Origin: an uncultured Bacteroidales bacterium
GTDB lineage: Bacteria > Bacteroidota > Bacteroidia > Bacteroidales > Bacteroidaceae
Assembly: GCA_945787885.1 (NCBI GenBank)
Contig: CALZJF010000004.1
Coordinates: forward strand, 1-64,000
Direction: 5' to 3'
Length of the DNA: 64,000 nucleotides
Every line of letters begins with the position of its first letter. Position 1 is the stretch's first letter. Under the pieces are notes generated by a model. It did no database searches. It worked only from the letters and a program-made list of their open reading frames with translations, and had not been told where the DNA came from. The position numbers and the translations under genes were made by a program. Shown piece by piece: positions 8,738 to 17,940 of the stretch.

Positions 8738-11700
8738 TTACTTGCGGCCGTTGCTGTTACCACCGATGGTGCGACCAATGACAATGTCAACAGGCCATGT
8801 CATCGTACCCCAAACGTGGTTAATCGTCAGCGGAACCTGAATCTTGAACTCATTGAGAACAGCGGTGTTGTTCGTGAATTTGATGAGAAGATGTTTAGGA
8901 TCAGCGGGATCGGGAACTACCTCGAAGAGAGCGGCGAGTTCGGGGTTGGCCTCCAGCTTTGAGTTTTCATCTCCAAGCGTGCCGCCGTTGTAGGTCGTGG
9001 TCCAGTCACTCTTGTCATCTTTAATCACCATCTGCAGATTGAAGGTGTTGAAGTATTCGGGAACCTCCTTGAAGGTCTTGCCCGTGAAGCATTCGATGCT
9101 CTCAGCGAGGTCAATGGTCACAACGCCAGTAGCGCCATCAGCGTCTTTTGCAACGTATTCAACGTTGCGTACGGTGACGGGCTTGAGGAAGCGGACATTG
9201 AAGCCGTTCGTAACTTCAACTTCGCCTGCGCAGCAGGTGACAGACTTCGTCACGTAAGCAGCGAGGGTCTGACCCAGACCAAGCGCGGTTCTCTCAAATT
9301 TGTTGAGAATGTCCTTCGAATAGTCGTTGTTGATGAGCTCAACTACGCCAGCCTCACTGAGAGCTACTACATCCCAGCCAGAAGCTTCAGGCACGCCTGC
9401 AACTACCTTATAAGCCGTGAGAGCGGAGTAACCAGCATATACATTCACCTTGAGCTGATACTCAGCACCCGAAACGCCCACAGCTACGCGAGCAGTCTCA
9501 TCAGGATTGTCGCGGAGGACGTACTTCTCGTTCTCAAGAGCGAAGGTGCTGTAGTTGGTGAAGTAGTCCTCGCCCGTCAGCTTGAGGCTGCTGCTGTTCA
9601 GAGCCTTAGCGGGGATGTCATACTTGAAGGGAGCACCCGGAGTAGTCTGCGTGAGGTCAGCATAGAGGCGGAGCTCATAGTCCTGAAGTGTCGTAGCCTG
9701 CCACTGCTCGGGCACGCGGTCGTAAGTCCAGGTGACGCTCTGAACGCCATTGTTGCCGGCACCCCACTCTTCTACGCTTTCAGGAGCCCATGTGAGGGGG
9801 AGATAGAACTCATTGTACTTACCAGTATCGCTATAGACATCATTCTTGCTGCGTACGAGCACATACGTGGTTAAGGGGAAGTCGTCAGCGGTCAGGGGGA
9901 AGGTGAGGCCGAGGCCAGCGAGGTCTTGGTAGGTAACCGTCCACTGGAGTGAACCGTCAGCATTTACCTTTACGGTTCCTATACCAGGATAAGAAGTACC
10001 ACCCTCAGCGAGAGACGATGCCAGACGATACTGAGTCAAGACATCACCTGCGAGTGCAATTTCATCGCCAGATGCTCCAGTTTTGATGAAGCCATACTTA
10101 GTCTTAGCCTCTTCCAGGGTGATGCCGAGCTTCTCAGTGATGAGACTCCAAACGGTAGTCGTAAGCATCTCCTTATCAAGGGCCGTCACGAGAGGATCAG
10201 TAGGATTCGTGCCGAAGCAAGCCACATCGTAGTCAGCTTCAGTCTTGGAGTCGTCAGCGTAGTCGGTGACAGCCTCACCCTTCACGGTGAACTTGAAGTA
10301 ACCAACTTCAGCTACATTCTCGCCGTTCTTGACAACAACGCGGAGCTCAGCACTTTCGCCGATGTTGCCAAGCACTTCCTTAGCCTTCACTACGCTCTTC
10401 ACTTTGCTGCCCTCGCTGGCCTCAAGGGTGAAGAGCTGCTGATTGTCTTCGAAGGTATATTCGAGCGTGAAGCCTTCGGGGAGATTGTCAGCGGTGTAGG
10501 AAACGCCTTCCCATCCGAAGCGAACGAGGATGTGCTCGCTCACATCGTAGCCATCGGCAGCATTGTAAGCTACATCTACGGCCTTGGCGGGCATGAGCTC
10601 CTCATCAGGCAGAGACGGATTGGGACGATACATGTGGGTGCGGAGGTCAGGAAGGTTGACGATGGTATTAGTATTGTCCCCATCAAGGAGGTAAACCTCT
10701 TCGAGCTTGCTGAGATAGAGGGCAGCATAGTCAGAGGTGACAACCTGATTGTCTGCAGCCACAGCAGCGGGGTTCTTGTACTGGAGGGCCATCACGGTGA
10801 CGGGCTTGCCAGCCACAGGAGTACCGCCAGTGGTGTTGGCAGAAGGATCGGTGAGCTTCATCTTCACGGTGAGCACGCCGCCATTCTGAGCCACTTCCTT
10901 CACCTCGGGCTTCAGCGCATTGTTGACACCGCGGATGACGCGATCTTCCACGGTGTAAGCATAGTTGGCAGCATCCGTGCTGAGGACAGCGGTAGAAGGA
11001 TTGACGTTGTACGTGGCAACTACCTCGGGGCAGAATTCTACCTTGTCGGAAGTCTGGGTAGCATGGAAGGCGCTGACATTCCACTTGGTATATACATACT
11101 TCAGACCTTCGATAGCCTGAATGCCCTGATAATAGTTGTCGGGAACGAGAACAAAGCCCTTCACTTCCTTCGAGAGCTTCGTGGCATATTCAGTGAGCTT
11201 CTGATTCAGTTCACGAACCACGTTATCAATCCTGGCACTGATGAGGCTGTCCTGTTCCTGATAGTCTGCGATAGCGTCATCAAGGTCGGTGCGGAGCGTA
11301 GCGGCCTGAGCCAAAGCAGAATCAACGTCGGCGCGGAGCGAATCGGCCTGAGCCTTCAGCGTATCGATGGCAGCCTTGTTGGCAGCCACATCGCCTTTGA
11401 GTGCATTCAGGGTGTTATTGAGCAAGGTGTTGAGACTATCTACCTTACTGTCAAGGGCATCTACCTTACCGTCAACTGCAAGAATAGCGGCATCCTGAAG
11501 ACCATCAATAGTTGCCTGTGCCGTCTTGGCAGCCTCAAGTGCCGTGTTGAGCTCATCGAGACCAGCGTAGAGGTCGAGCACGCGAGCGGTGAGGTCGAGG
11601 ATGGCCTGCGTGTTCACGCTTACCTGACCCTCAACGGCAGCCATACGAGCCTTCAGGGAATCGATTTCGGCATTGGTGAGGTCCTTGTAGCTATCGAAAT

Positions 11701-12670
11701 TGCTGCTGAGGGTAGAGATAGAACTTGCCAGCTCAGTGTCCTTTGACTTCAGTTCGCCAACAGCAGTTTCAAATGCTTGCTTGTTCGCATCGACTACACC
11801 CTTCAACTCACTGACAGCGGTTTCGCGGTTAGCAACTTCAGCTGCGATGTCCGCCTTGTTTTTATTCACCTGAGTCCAGAGCTCAGAAAGCTTGCCTTCG
11901 ATTTCAGTCTTGAGGGCAGCATCGGCAGCAGCGAATTCCTGACGAACTTTGGTGATTTCCTCGTTGAGCTTCGTCATGTCGCTCTGAAGCTTCGACACAT
12001 CAGTCTTAAGCTTAGCAACATCAGTCTTGAGCGCAGCGATGTCAGCCTTGTTCGTGGTATTGTCGGCTTCGAGGGCGGAAACCTTGCCTTCGAGGGTGGA
12101 AACCTTGCCATTCACCTCAGTCAGACCCGTCTCAAGCGTCTCAACGCGAGTCTTGAGGGCAGCGATAGCACTGTTAGCCGCATCGATGCCTTGCTGGAGC
12201 ACCACGTCGGCAGCGAAGAGCTGAGTGATATTGCCTTCAGCGGTAGCAATCTTGCCCTCAGCGGTGGCAACACGACCCTTGAGGCTGTCGATTTCCTGTT
12301 GCAGCAGTGCACGCTGTGCAGCACACTCAGCCTTGCAAGCAGCAATCTGACCTTCGAGGTCGAGCTTCACGGCTGCGATATCTGCGCTCAGCGAGGTGTT
12401 GAGGTCAGCAATCTGCTGTGCAAGCTGATTCTTCAGCGCCTCGTCAGCAGCCTTGTAAGCAGCCTCAAGTGCCTGATCCTGTGCTTCGAGAGCGGCAATC
12501 TTATCGTTCAGAGCCTGCTCCTTCTGATTGAGGAGCGTCTGAAGATCGGTCACCTGACCCTGCAGGTTCTCGATGTCGCTATCGTAATCAGCACAAGAAA
12601 CGAATGTGCCCACGGGAGCTGCTACGACAACAGCAGCAAAGAGGGCAGCATTAAACAACTTTCTTTTCAT
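8738..12670 (-). CDS. Giant coiled-coil surface lipoprotein, 1310 residues
   Basis: Signal peptide MKRKLFNAALFAAVVVAAPV followed by the lipobox FVSCADYDSDI; proteins starting this way (C-x-DYD-x-DI) are frequent in Prevotella. Residues about 25-500 are almost unbroken heptad-repeat coiled coil with near-identical blocks built on KVSTLEGKV, DVAKLKTDV and KAAIDTLKAQ. From about residue 505 (KGFVLVPDNYYQGIQAIEG) the protein turns into beta-rich segments to the end at GGNSNGRK. The layout suggests a lipid-anchored stalk holding a beta-domain head away from the outer membrane. Function unknown; adhesion or surface-layer roles are possible. A long leader (promoter box at 12992) precedes it. It stands alone between terminators, so it is a single-gene unit. 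Confidence 0.93.
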   Translation of the reverse strand: MKRKLFNAALFAAVVVAAPVGTFVSCADYDSDIENLQGQVTDLQTLLNQKEQALNDKIAALEAQDQALEAAYKAADEALKNQLAQQIADLNTSLSADIAAVKLDLEGQIAACKAECAAQRALLQQEIDSLKGRVATAEGKIATAEGNITQLFAADVVLQQGIDAANSAIAALKTRVETLETGLTEVNGKVSTLEGKVSALEADNTTNKADIAALKTDVAKLKTDVSKLQSDMTKLNEEITKVRQEFAAADAALKTEIEGKLSELWTQVNKNKADIAAEVANRETAVSELKGVVDANKQAFETAVGELKSKDTELASSISTLSSNFDSYKDLTNAEIDSLKARMAAVEGQVSVNTQAILDLTARVLDLYAGLDELNTALEAAKTAQATIDGLQDAAILAVDGKVDALDSKVDSLNTLLNNTLNALKGDVAANKAAIDTLKAQADSLRADVDSALAQAATLRTDLDDAIADYQEQDSLISARIDNVVRELNQKLTEYATKLSKEVKGFVLVPDNYYQGIQAIEGLKYVYTKWNVSAFHATQTSDKVEFCPEVVATYNVNPSTAVLSTDAANYAYTVEDRVIRGVNNALKPEVKEVAQNGGVLTVKMKLTDPSANTTGGTPVAGKPVTVMALQYKNPAAVAADNQVVTSDYAALYLSKLEEVYLLDGDNTNTIVNLPDLRTHMYRPNPSLPDEELMPAKAVDVAYNAADGYDVSEHILVRFGWEGVSYTADNLPEGFTLEYTFEDNQQLFTLEASEGSKVKSVVKAKEVLGNIGESAELRVVVKNGENVAEVGYFKFTVKGEAVTDYADDSKTEADYDVACFGTNPTDPLVTALDKEMLTTTVWSLITEKLGITLEEAKTKYGFIKTGASGDEIALAGDVLTQYRLASSLAEGGTSYPGIGTVKVNADGSLQWTVTYQDLAGLGLTFPLTADDFPLTTYVLVRSKNDVYSDTGKYNEFYLPLTWAPESVEEWGAGNNGVQSVTWTYDRVPEQWQATTLQDYELRLYADLTQTTPGAPFKYDIPAKALNSSSLKLTGEDYFTNYSTFALENEKYVLRDNPDETARVAVGVSGAEYQLKVNVYAGYSALTAYKVVAGVPEASGWDVVALSEAGVVELINNDYSKDILNKFERTALGLGQTLAAYVTKSVTCCAGEVEVTNGFNVRFLKPVTVRNVEYVAKDADGATGVVTIDLAESIECFTGKTFKEVPEYFNTFNLQMVIKDDKSDWTTTYNGGTLGDENSKLEANPELAALFEVVPDPADPKHLLIKFTNNTAVLNEFKIQVPLTINHVWGTMTWPVDIVIGRTIGGNSNGRK

Positions 12671-13213
12671 ACGAATAGTGTTTAAGAATTTAATTATTTT
12701 GTGAATTTATATTTCCCATGATTTTGCGCCATGAAGCCGCAGCAACGTTGGCGGTGAGGATGGAGGCAGAGACTGGCGATGCCCAGGGGAAGAATGGAGC
12801 AACGAGCCGCACGCCTGCCCAGAGTCAAGCAGATATGGGAAGTATTTCGATGATAGTCGTCCGCGACTCATCTATATATTATATAAAGGGATAGAGGAGC
12901 CGGGCGTAGGAGCGATAGATATACAACTTGGGCATACGGAAAAGTGAGTGCTTTTCAGCACTTTCACCCTTCTATACACGACATTTCGCTGCAAAATTAT
13001 AAAAAAAACCTATTCAGAAAAAGAATTTGCGAGTTTTTTTGTGCGAGAGCGCAGAAAAATAGGGCAAAGAGGAGCTTTTGGCAGTCTGATGCGCCAAATA
13101 AGACGAGGGGAAATTGCTCATTTCCCATCCCGGTGCCTCGGCGGACGGACTGCCTTTCAGGGCTTCAAACACTTTCGTCGGCACGCGGACTGGGGGCGCG
13201 CTGAGGGATGGGG
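12671..13213. other. Leader and spacer upstream of the giant lipoprotein
   Basis: No gene seen. The part below about 12985 would be the 5' leader of the lipoprotein mRNA, some 315 nt. It contains an AT tract (CTATATATTATATAAAG near 12870) but no recognised riboswitch. Open frames here have no family resemblance and unsuitable composition. Confidence 0.6.
12992..12999 (-). promoter_or_regulatory. -7 promoter box of the giant lipoprotein gene
   Basis: TAATTTTG on the minus strand, fitting TAnnTTTG; it implies a leader of roughly 315 nt before the start codon at 12670. Confidence 0.45.
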
Positions 13214-13301
13214 GAAAAAGTGATGACAATGGGGGCGGAAAATGACCACTTTTGGGGGGCGAAGTGATGACTTTTGGGGCTGAAAATGGCCACTTGGGAG
13301 G
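13214..13301. repeat. Array of 21-24 bp units, GAAAATGACCACTTTTGGGG family
   Basis: Four degenerate units start at 13214, 13238, 13261 and 13282. Each is of the form GAAA(A)TGACCACTTTTGGGG or its GAAGTGATGACTTTTGGGG variant. The same motif, often inverted, occurs in arrays at 33945, 41946 and 50187. It is non-coding and not a CRISPR: there are no spacers. Confidence 0.65.
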
Positions 13302-13403
13302 GAAAAACGCCGTGGGAAATGGGCGAAATGGGCGAAAAACGGGGATTTTCGGGGAAAAACCGGAGGAGAAGCACGAGGGAGGGAAAGCAAAAACGCACGG
13401 AGG

Positions 13404-13424
13404 CTCTCAGTCGGCGACTGAGAG
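13404..13424. repeat. REP-like palindrome, copy 2
   Basis: Arms CTCTCAGTCG and CGACTGAGAG with central G, followed by GAACAGGGGCTGCGCA. Shares about 37 bp with the copy at 7881. It sits in the gap between the divergently transcribed giant lipoprotein and efflux operon. Confidence 0.7.
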
Positions 13425-13577
13425 AACAGGGGCTGCGCATGGGGGAAGGGCGGAAGAACGAGGGGAGGGGGCGCGGAGGCGGGGGAGTTTGCTTTGGAGA
13501 CTATGCAAAACGGGAAAGGGAGAGGTAGAGAAATGTAATCTTTTTTATTGCAACGGGGATAATAAATGGAATCTATG

Positions 13578-13585
13578 TAACTTTG
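13578..13585 (+). promoter_or_regulatory. -7 promoter box of the efflux operon
   Basis: TAACTTTG, 30 bp upstream of the start codon at 13616. It supports that start over an in-frame ATG at 13583, which would overlap the promoter. Confidence 0.65.
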
Positions 13586-13615
13586 CGGGCAGAAAAAGTG
13601 CAAGAAGACTTTAAT

Positions 13616-14941
13616 ATGAGAAAAATCATGACAGCCTTAGCCATCCTTGCCGGAAGTACGACGGCGATGATGGCACAAGAGACGCTGACTCTCGCCGATT
13701 GTCTGAGAATCGGCATCGAAAACAACCTGCAACTGCGGACAAGCCGCAACGAAATGACTAAGGCGCGGCTGGGCATCAGCGAGAACCGCGCCCGGCTGCT
13801 GCCGCAAATCAATGCCGTCGTGGGATTCAACGACAATTTTGAACCTCCCGTCTCCGTGACGGACGGCTCGGCGTATGGCAAGAAATACAACGTGACGAAG
13901 ACGTTGCAATACAATGCCTCGGCAGGACTGCAGCTGCAGATGCCGCTCTACAACCAAACGCTGCTGACGGCGATGGACATCGCGCGGACAGTGGACGAAA
14001 TGAACCGCCTGACGTATGAAAAAGCACGGGAGGACCTGATGATGCAAATCAGCAAGATGTACTACCTGGCGCAGAACACGGCGGAGCAGATTCGCCTCGT
14101 GGAGGGGAACATCGGCCGCCTGGAGGAGCTGCGCGACATCACGACGGCGTTCTATGAGAACGACATGGCGGTGGAGGTGGACGTGAAGCGCGTCAATCTG
14201 AACCTGGAGAACCTGACGACGCAGCGCGACAATGCGCGCGCCATGCTGGAGCAGCAATACAACCTGCTGAAATACATCATAGACTATCCGGCAGAGGCGG
14301 AGATACGGCTCACGGCGGTGAACCCGAAGGAGGACGTGGAGGCGACGGCGAAGGGACTGAGCACGGGGCTCTACGAACTGCAACTCCTGGAGCAGCAGAA
14401 GACGCTGGCGGGACAGCAATACAAGATGGTGAGACAGGGCTACCTGCCCTCGCTGAACCTGACGGCGAACTGGATGTTCACGGCTTATACGGACAAGGCG
14501 AGGAACTGGTTCAAGTCGGGGGAGTCGAGCCATTGGTATCGCTCGGACGGCGTGGGGCTCTCGCTGCGGATTCCCATCTTCGACGGCCTGGAGAAGCGGG
14601 CGAAGAGCCGAAAGACGCGCTTGGACATGGAGAACGCAAGCATGGCCTATGAGAACGCGCTGAAAAACTTCTCCACGCAATACATGAACGCCACGAGCGA
14701 CATGAAGAACAGTCAGCGCAACTATCAGCGGCAGTATGACAACTATCTGCTGGCGGAGGATGTCTATCAGGTGACGTCTGACCAGTATCGCGAAGGAGTG
14801 GCTTCGATGACGGACGTGCTGCAGGACGAGATGCGAGTGAGCGAGGCGCAGAACAACTACCTGACGGCGCACTACAACCTGCAAGTGGCGCAACTGACGC
14901 TGCTGAAGCTATCGGGACAGCTGGAAGAGCTGACGCGATAG
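13616..14941 (+). CDS. TolC-family outer-membrane efflux protein
   Basis: Outer-membrane channel of a tripartite efflux pump. The 441 residues begin with a signal peptide (MRKIMTALAILAGSTTAMMAQ) followed by ETLTLADCLRIGIENNLQLRTSRNE, the standard start of outer membrane efflux proteins. Two repeats of long alpha-hairpins with short beta segments follow, the family's internal duplication; the second ends with YREGVASMTDVLQDEMRVSEAQNNYLTAHYNLQVAQLTLLKLSGQL. Length is normal. First gene of a plus-strand operon with the membrane fusion protein (54-bp gap) and the MFS pump. The substrate cannot be told; the DHA2-type partner suggests drugs, bile acids or other amphiphiles. Confidence 0.93.
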   Translation: MRKIMTALAILAGSTTAMMAQETLTLADCLRIGIENNLQLRTSRNEMTKARLGISENRARLLPQINAVVGFNDNFEPPVSVTDGSAYGKKYNVTKTLQYNASAGLQLQMPLYNQTLLTAMDIARTVDEMNRLTYEKAREDLMMQISKMYYLAQNTAEQIRLVEGNIGRLEELRDITTAFYENDMAVEVDVKRVNLNLENLTTQRDNARAMLEQQYNLLKYIIDYPAEAEIRLTAVNPKEDVEATAKGLSTGLYELQLLEQQKTLAGQQYKMVRQGYLPSLNLTANWMFTAYTDKARNWFKSGESSHWYRSDGVGLSLRIPIFDGLEKRAKSRKTRLDMENASMAYENALKNFSTQYMNATSDMKNSQRNYQRQYDNYLLAEDVYQVTSDQYREGVASMTDVLQDEMRVSEAQNNYLTAHYNLQVAQLTLLKLSGQLEELTR

Positions 14942-14995
14942 GCCGCGCCGCCATACACACAGACATACACATTATATATATAATATAGAAAAACA

Positions 14996-16108
14996 ATGGC
15001 AACGAACAATACTACAGACAAAACGCAGCAAAGCAAAAAGAACAGCAACTACGCCCGCGAGGCGAAGAAACTGAAACGCCAGCGCGGACGGCAACTGATA
15101 GCCAGTCTGCTGGGCATCGGCATCCTGATATGGGGCTTCGTGAAGGTGGTGAGCATCTTCCTCGACTATAAGGCCACGGAGACGAGCAACGACGCTCAGG
15201 TGGAGCAGTATATATCGCCCGTGAACCTGCGCGCCTCGGGCTACATCAGCCGTATCTGCTTCACGGAGCATCAGCACGTGAAGAAGGGCGACACGCTCCT
15301 CGTGCTCGACGACCGCGAATACCGCATCCGCGTGATGGAGGCAGAGGCTGCGCTGAAAGATGCAAAGGCGGGGGCTGACGTGATAGACGCCACGCTGAAC
15401 ACGACGCAGACTTCAGCCACCGTGTATGACGCCTCGATAGAGGAGATAGAGGTGAGGATGGCGAAGCTGGAGAAGGACCGGCAGAGATACCAGAACCTCG
15501 TGGCAAAGAAGGCTGCGACGCCGATTCAGCTGGAACAACTGGAGACGGAACTGGCAGCGATGAAGAAGAAACTGGAGGCTACGCGCCGTCAGCGCAAGGC
15601 GGCGCTGTCGGGCGTGAACGAGGTGACGACGCGCAAGCAGAACACGGAGGCTGCCATAGAACGGGCAGAGGCTGCGCTGGCTATGGCGCGGCTGAACCTT
15701 TCCTATACGGTCGTGACGGCACCCTGCGACGGCAAGCTGGGACGCAGGGCCTTGGAAGAGGGGCAGGCCGTGAGCGCAGGACAGACCATCACGTACATCA
15801 TGCCCGACACGCAGAAATGGGTGATAGCGAACTATAAGGAGACGCAAATCGAGAACCTCTACGTGGGGCAGACCGTGCGCATGACGGTGGATGCCCTGAA
15901 AGACAGGGAGTTCAAGGGCAAGGTGACGGCGATTTCGGGAGCTACGGGCTCGAAGTATTCGCTCGTGCCGACGGACAATTCGGCAGGAAACTTCGTGAAG
16001 ATTCAGCAGCGAGTGCCGGTAAGGATAGACTTTGAGGGACTCTCGAAGGAGGACAATGAGCGGCTGGCGGCCGGCATGATGGTGGTGGTGAAGGCTGAAC
16101 GGAAATAA
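14996..16108 (+). CDS. HlyD/EmrA-family membrane fusion protein
   Basis: Periplasmic adaptor linking the inner-membrane MFS pump to the TolC-like channel. The 370 residues have a charged cytoplasmic N-terminus, one transmembrane helix at about 33-56, a barrel-sandwich (lipoyl-like) half at about 70-110 with VNLRASGYISRICFTEHQHVKKGDTLLVLDD, a helical hairpin at about 115-225, the second lipoyl half with VVTAPCDGKLGRRALEEGQ, and a C-terminal beta-barrel. This is the EmrA layout. It lies between tolC-like and MFS genes with gaps of 54 and 24 bp, so it is surely co-transcribed and part of the same pump. Confidence 0.94.
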   Translation: MATNNTTDKTQQSKKNSNYAREAKKLKRQRGRQLIASLLGIGILIWGFVKVVSIFLDYKATETSNDAQVEQYISPVNLRASGYISRICFTEHQHVKKGDTLLVLDDREYRIRVMEAEAALKDAKAGADVIDATLNTTQTSATVYDASIEEIEVRMAKLEKDRQRYQNLVAKKAATPIQLEQLETELAAMKKKLEATRRQRKAALSGVNEVTTRKQNTEAAIERAEAALAMARLNLSYTVVTAPCDGKLGRRALEEGQAVSAGQTITYIMPDTQKWVIANYKETQIENLYVGQTVRMTVDALKDREFKGKVTAISGATGSKYSLVPTDNSAGNFVKIQQRVPVRIDFEGLSKEDNERLAAGMMVVVKAERK

Positions 16109-16132
16109 GCAGGGAACTCAAAACAAACGAAT

Positions 16133-17794
16133 ATGCCAAGACTTCCCAAAAACTATCCATTCTACGACTGGGTGCCGAAGCCTCTGGGCATCATCTTCCT
16201 CATCCTCCTCTTCATACCTATACTGACCATCGGCGGCGTCTATTCAGCCAACAGCGGCGAGATGACGAGCGGACTGGGCATACAGTCAGAGCACATACAG
16301 TTCGTGGGCTTCGTGACATCGGTGGGTATGGCGGCTTTCTCGCCCTTCTTCTACGATTTGGTGAGAGTGAGGAATGAGAAGATGATGTGCATGGTGGGGT
16401 TCAGCATCATGTATGTCCTGAGCTATGTCTGCGCCAAGACGGACAGCATATTCATCCTGGCATTGTGCAGCCTGATAATGGGCTTCCTGCGCAATGTGCT
16501 GATGATGTGCAACCTCTTCACGCTGATAAAATATGGCTTCGGCATAGAGGCTTCGAAAAACATCACGCCGGGCAACGAGCCGAAGGACGAGGCGGGATGG
16601 GACCAACTCGACAAGGAGAAGACGGCGAGCATGCCGACCATCTACCTCTTCTTCATGATTCTGGGACAACTGGGCACCTGGCTCACGGCGTGGCTGGCGT
16701 ATGAATATGAATGGCAGTACGTGTACTACTTCATGATGGCGACGATGCTGGCATCGATACTCATCATCTTCGTCACGATGCCTTTCGAGCGGTATCAGCA
16801 GAAACGCTTCCCGATAACTTTCAGCAAATTTGGCAACGTGGTCATCTTCAGCATCATGATGTGCTCGTTCATCTATATCATGGTGTATGGCAAGACGTAT
16901 GACTGGTTTGCCCATGAGAGCATCCGCATAGCGACGGCGGTGTGCGTGGTGTTCACGGCGCTGTTCGTCTATATGGAGGCGAGCCGGAAATCGCCCTACT
17001 TCCTCCTCGATGCCTTCAAGGTGAGGAGCATACAGTATGGCATCGTGCTCTTCCTCCTGCTGATGATACTGAATTCGAGCGCGATGTTCGTGAATGTGTT
17101 CACGGGCGTGGGCATGAAGATAGACAACTGGCAGAACGCGGTGCTGGGCAACTGGGTGCTGGTGGGGTACTTCGTGGGCTGCATGATAGCCGTGATGGCT
17201 GGCGGACGTGGGCTTCACCTGAAATACCTGTTCGCCCTGGGCTTCCTGCTCATTGGTGCGGCTGCGCTGTTCATGTATTTCGAGGTGCAGACGGAGGGCA
17301 TGTATGAGCGGATGAAATGGCCCGTCATCATCCGCGCCACGGGCATGATGCTGCTCTACACGCTGACGGCGGTACATGCCAATCAGCGTATGCCGTTCCG
17401 CCTGATGAGCACCTGGGTGTGCATCATGCTTTCGGTGCGCATGGTGATAGCCCCGGGCATCGGCTCGGCTCTCTACAGCAATGTGTTGCAGCAAAGGCAG
17501 CAGACGTACGTGGCGCGCTTCGCCCAGGACTTTGACCGGACGGAGGCGGAAACGGCACGGACGTATGACCGCACCGTGATGGGCATGAAGATGCAGGGCA
17601 AGAGCGACGCAGAGGCACAGCACATGGCAGCCCTTTCGCTGAAGGGGAAGGTGCAGGTGCAGGCGACGCTGACGGCCGTGAAGGAGATGGCGGGCTGGAC
17701 GGTATATGGCTGCCTCGCCGCCGCCGCGCTGACGCTGCTCGTACCTTGGAGGAAACGACAGCTGAAACCGGAAGAGGCGACGGCCGAAGACTGA
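16133..17794 (+). CDS. MFS transporter, DHA2 (EmrB-like) family
   Basis: Inner-membrane proton-driven exporter, energy unit of the tripartite pump. The 553 residues contain about 14 hydrophobic helices, typical of DHA2. A loop rich in charged residues (NEPKDEAGWDQLDKEKT, about 145-162) and a C-terminal extension of about 70 residues with helical charged character precede the last membrane segment, which is less usual. The start at 16133 is the first ATG after a 24-bp gap from the EmrA-like gene. The stop codon lies inside the first unit of a 21-bp tandem repeat, and every later unit repeats a TGA in the same frame. Transcription ends at the hairpin at 17881. Confidence 0.93.
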   Translation: MPRLPKNYPFYDWVPKPLGIIFLILLFIPILTIGGVYSANSGEMTSGLGIQSEHIQFVGFVTSVGMAAFSPFFYDLVRVRNEKMMCMVGFSIMYVLSYVCAKTDSIFILALCSLIMGFLRNVLMMCNLFTLIKYGFGIEASKNITPGNEPKDEAGWDQLDKEKTASMPTIYLFFMILGQLGTWLTAWLAYEYEWQYVYYFMMATMLASILIIFVTMPFERYQQKRFPITFSKFGNVVIFSIMMCSFIYIMVYGKTYDWFAHESIRIATAVCVVFTALFVYMEASRKSPYFLLDAFKVRSIQYGIVLFLLLMILNSSAMFVNVFTGVGMKIDNWQNAVLGNWVLVGYFVGCMIAVMAGGRGLHLKYLFALGFLLIGAAALFMYFEVQTEGMYERMKWPVIIRATGMMLLYTLTAVHANQRMPFRLMSTWVCIMLSVRMVIAPGIGSALYSNVLQQRQQTYVARFAQDFDRTEAETARTYDRTVMGMKMQGKSDAEAQHMAALSLKGKVQVQATLTAVKEMAGWTVYGCLAAAALTLLVPWRKRQLKPEEATAED

Positions 17795-17881
17795 AAAGCT
17801 TTGGCCGGAAGCTGAAAAGCTTTGGCCGAAGGCTGAAAAGCTTTGGCCGAAGGCTGAAAAGCTTTGGCCGAAGGCTGAAAA
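17782..17881 (+). repeat. 21-bp x 5 tandem repeat carrying the MFS stop codon in every unit
   Basis: Units start at 17782, 17803, 17824, 17845 and 17866 with consensus GGCCGAAGGCTGAAAAGC followed by TTT. The first unit overlaps the last codons of the MFS gene. Because 21 is a multiple of three, the TGA of each unit is in the reading frame of the gene, giving five in-frame stops. The last unit runs into the terminator. Confidence 0.85.
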
Positions 17882-17920
17882 ACGCAGGGCGCGCTACATC
17901 TTCGTAGTGCGCCCTGCGTT
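17881..17920 (+). terminator. Hairpin terminator between converging genes
   Basis: 17-bp stem (AACGCAGGGCGCGCTAC against GTAGTGCGCCCTGCGTT, one G-T pair) with a 6-nt loop, followed by ATTTATT. It lies between the converging efflux operon and DUF4493 cluster and could act on both strands. Confidence 0.8.
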
Positions 17921-17940
17921 ATTTATTAAGGATGGTAAGG

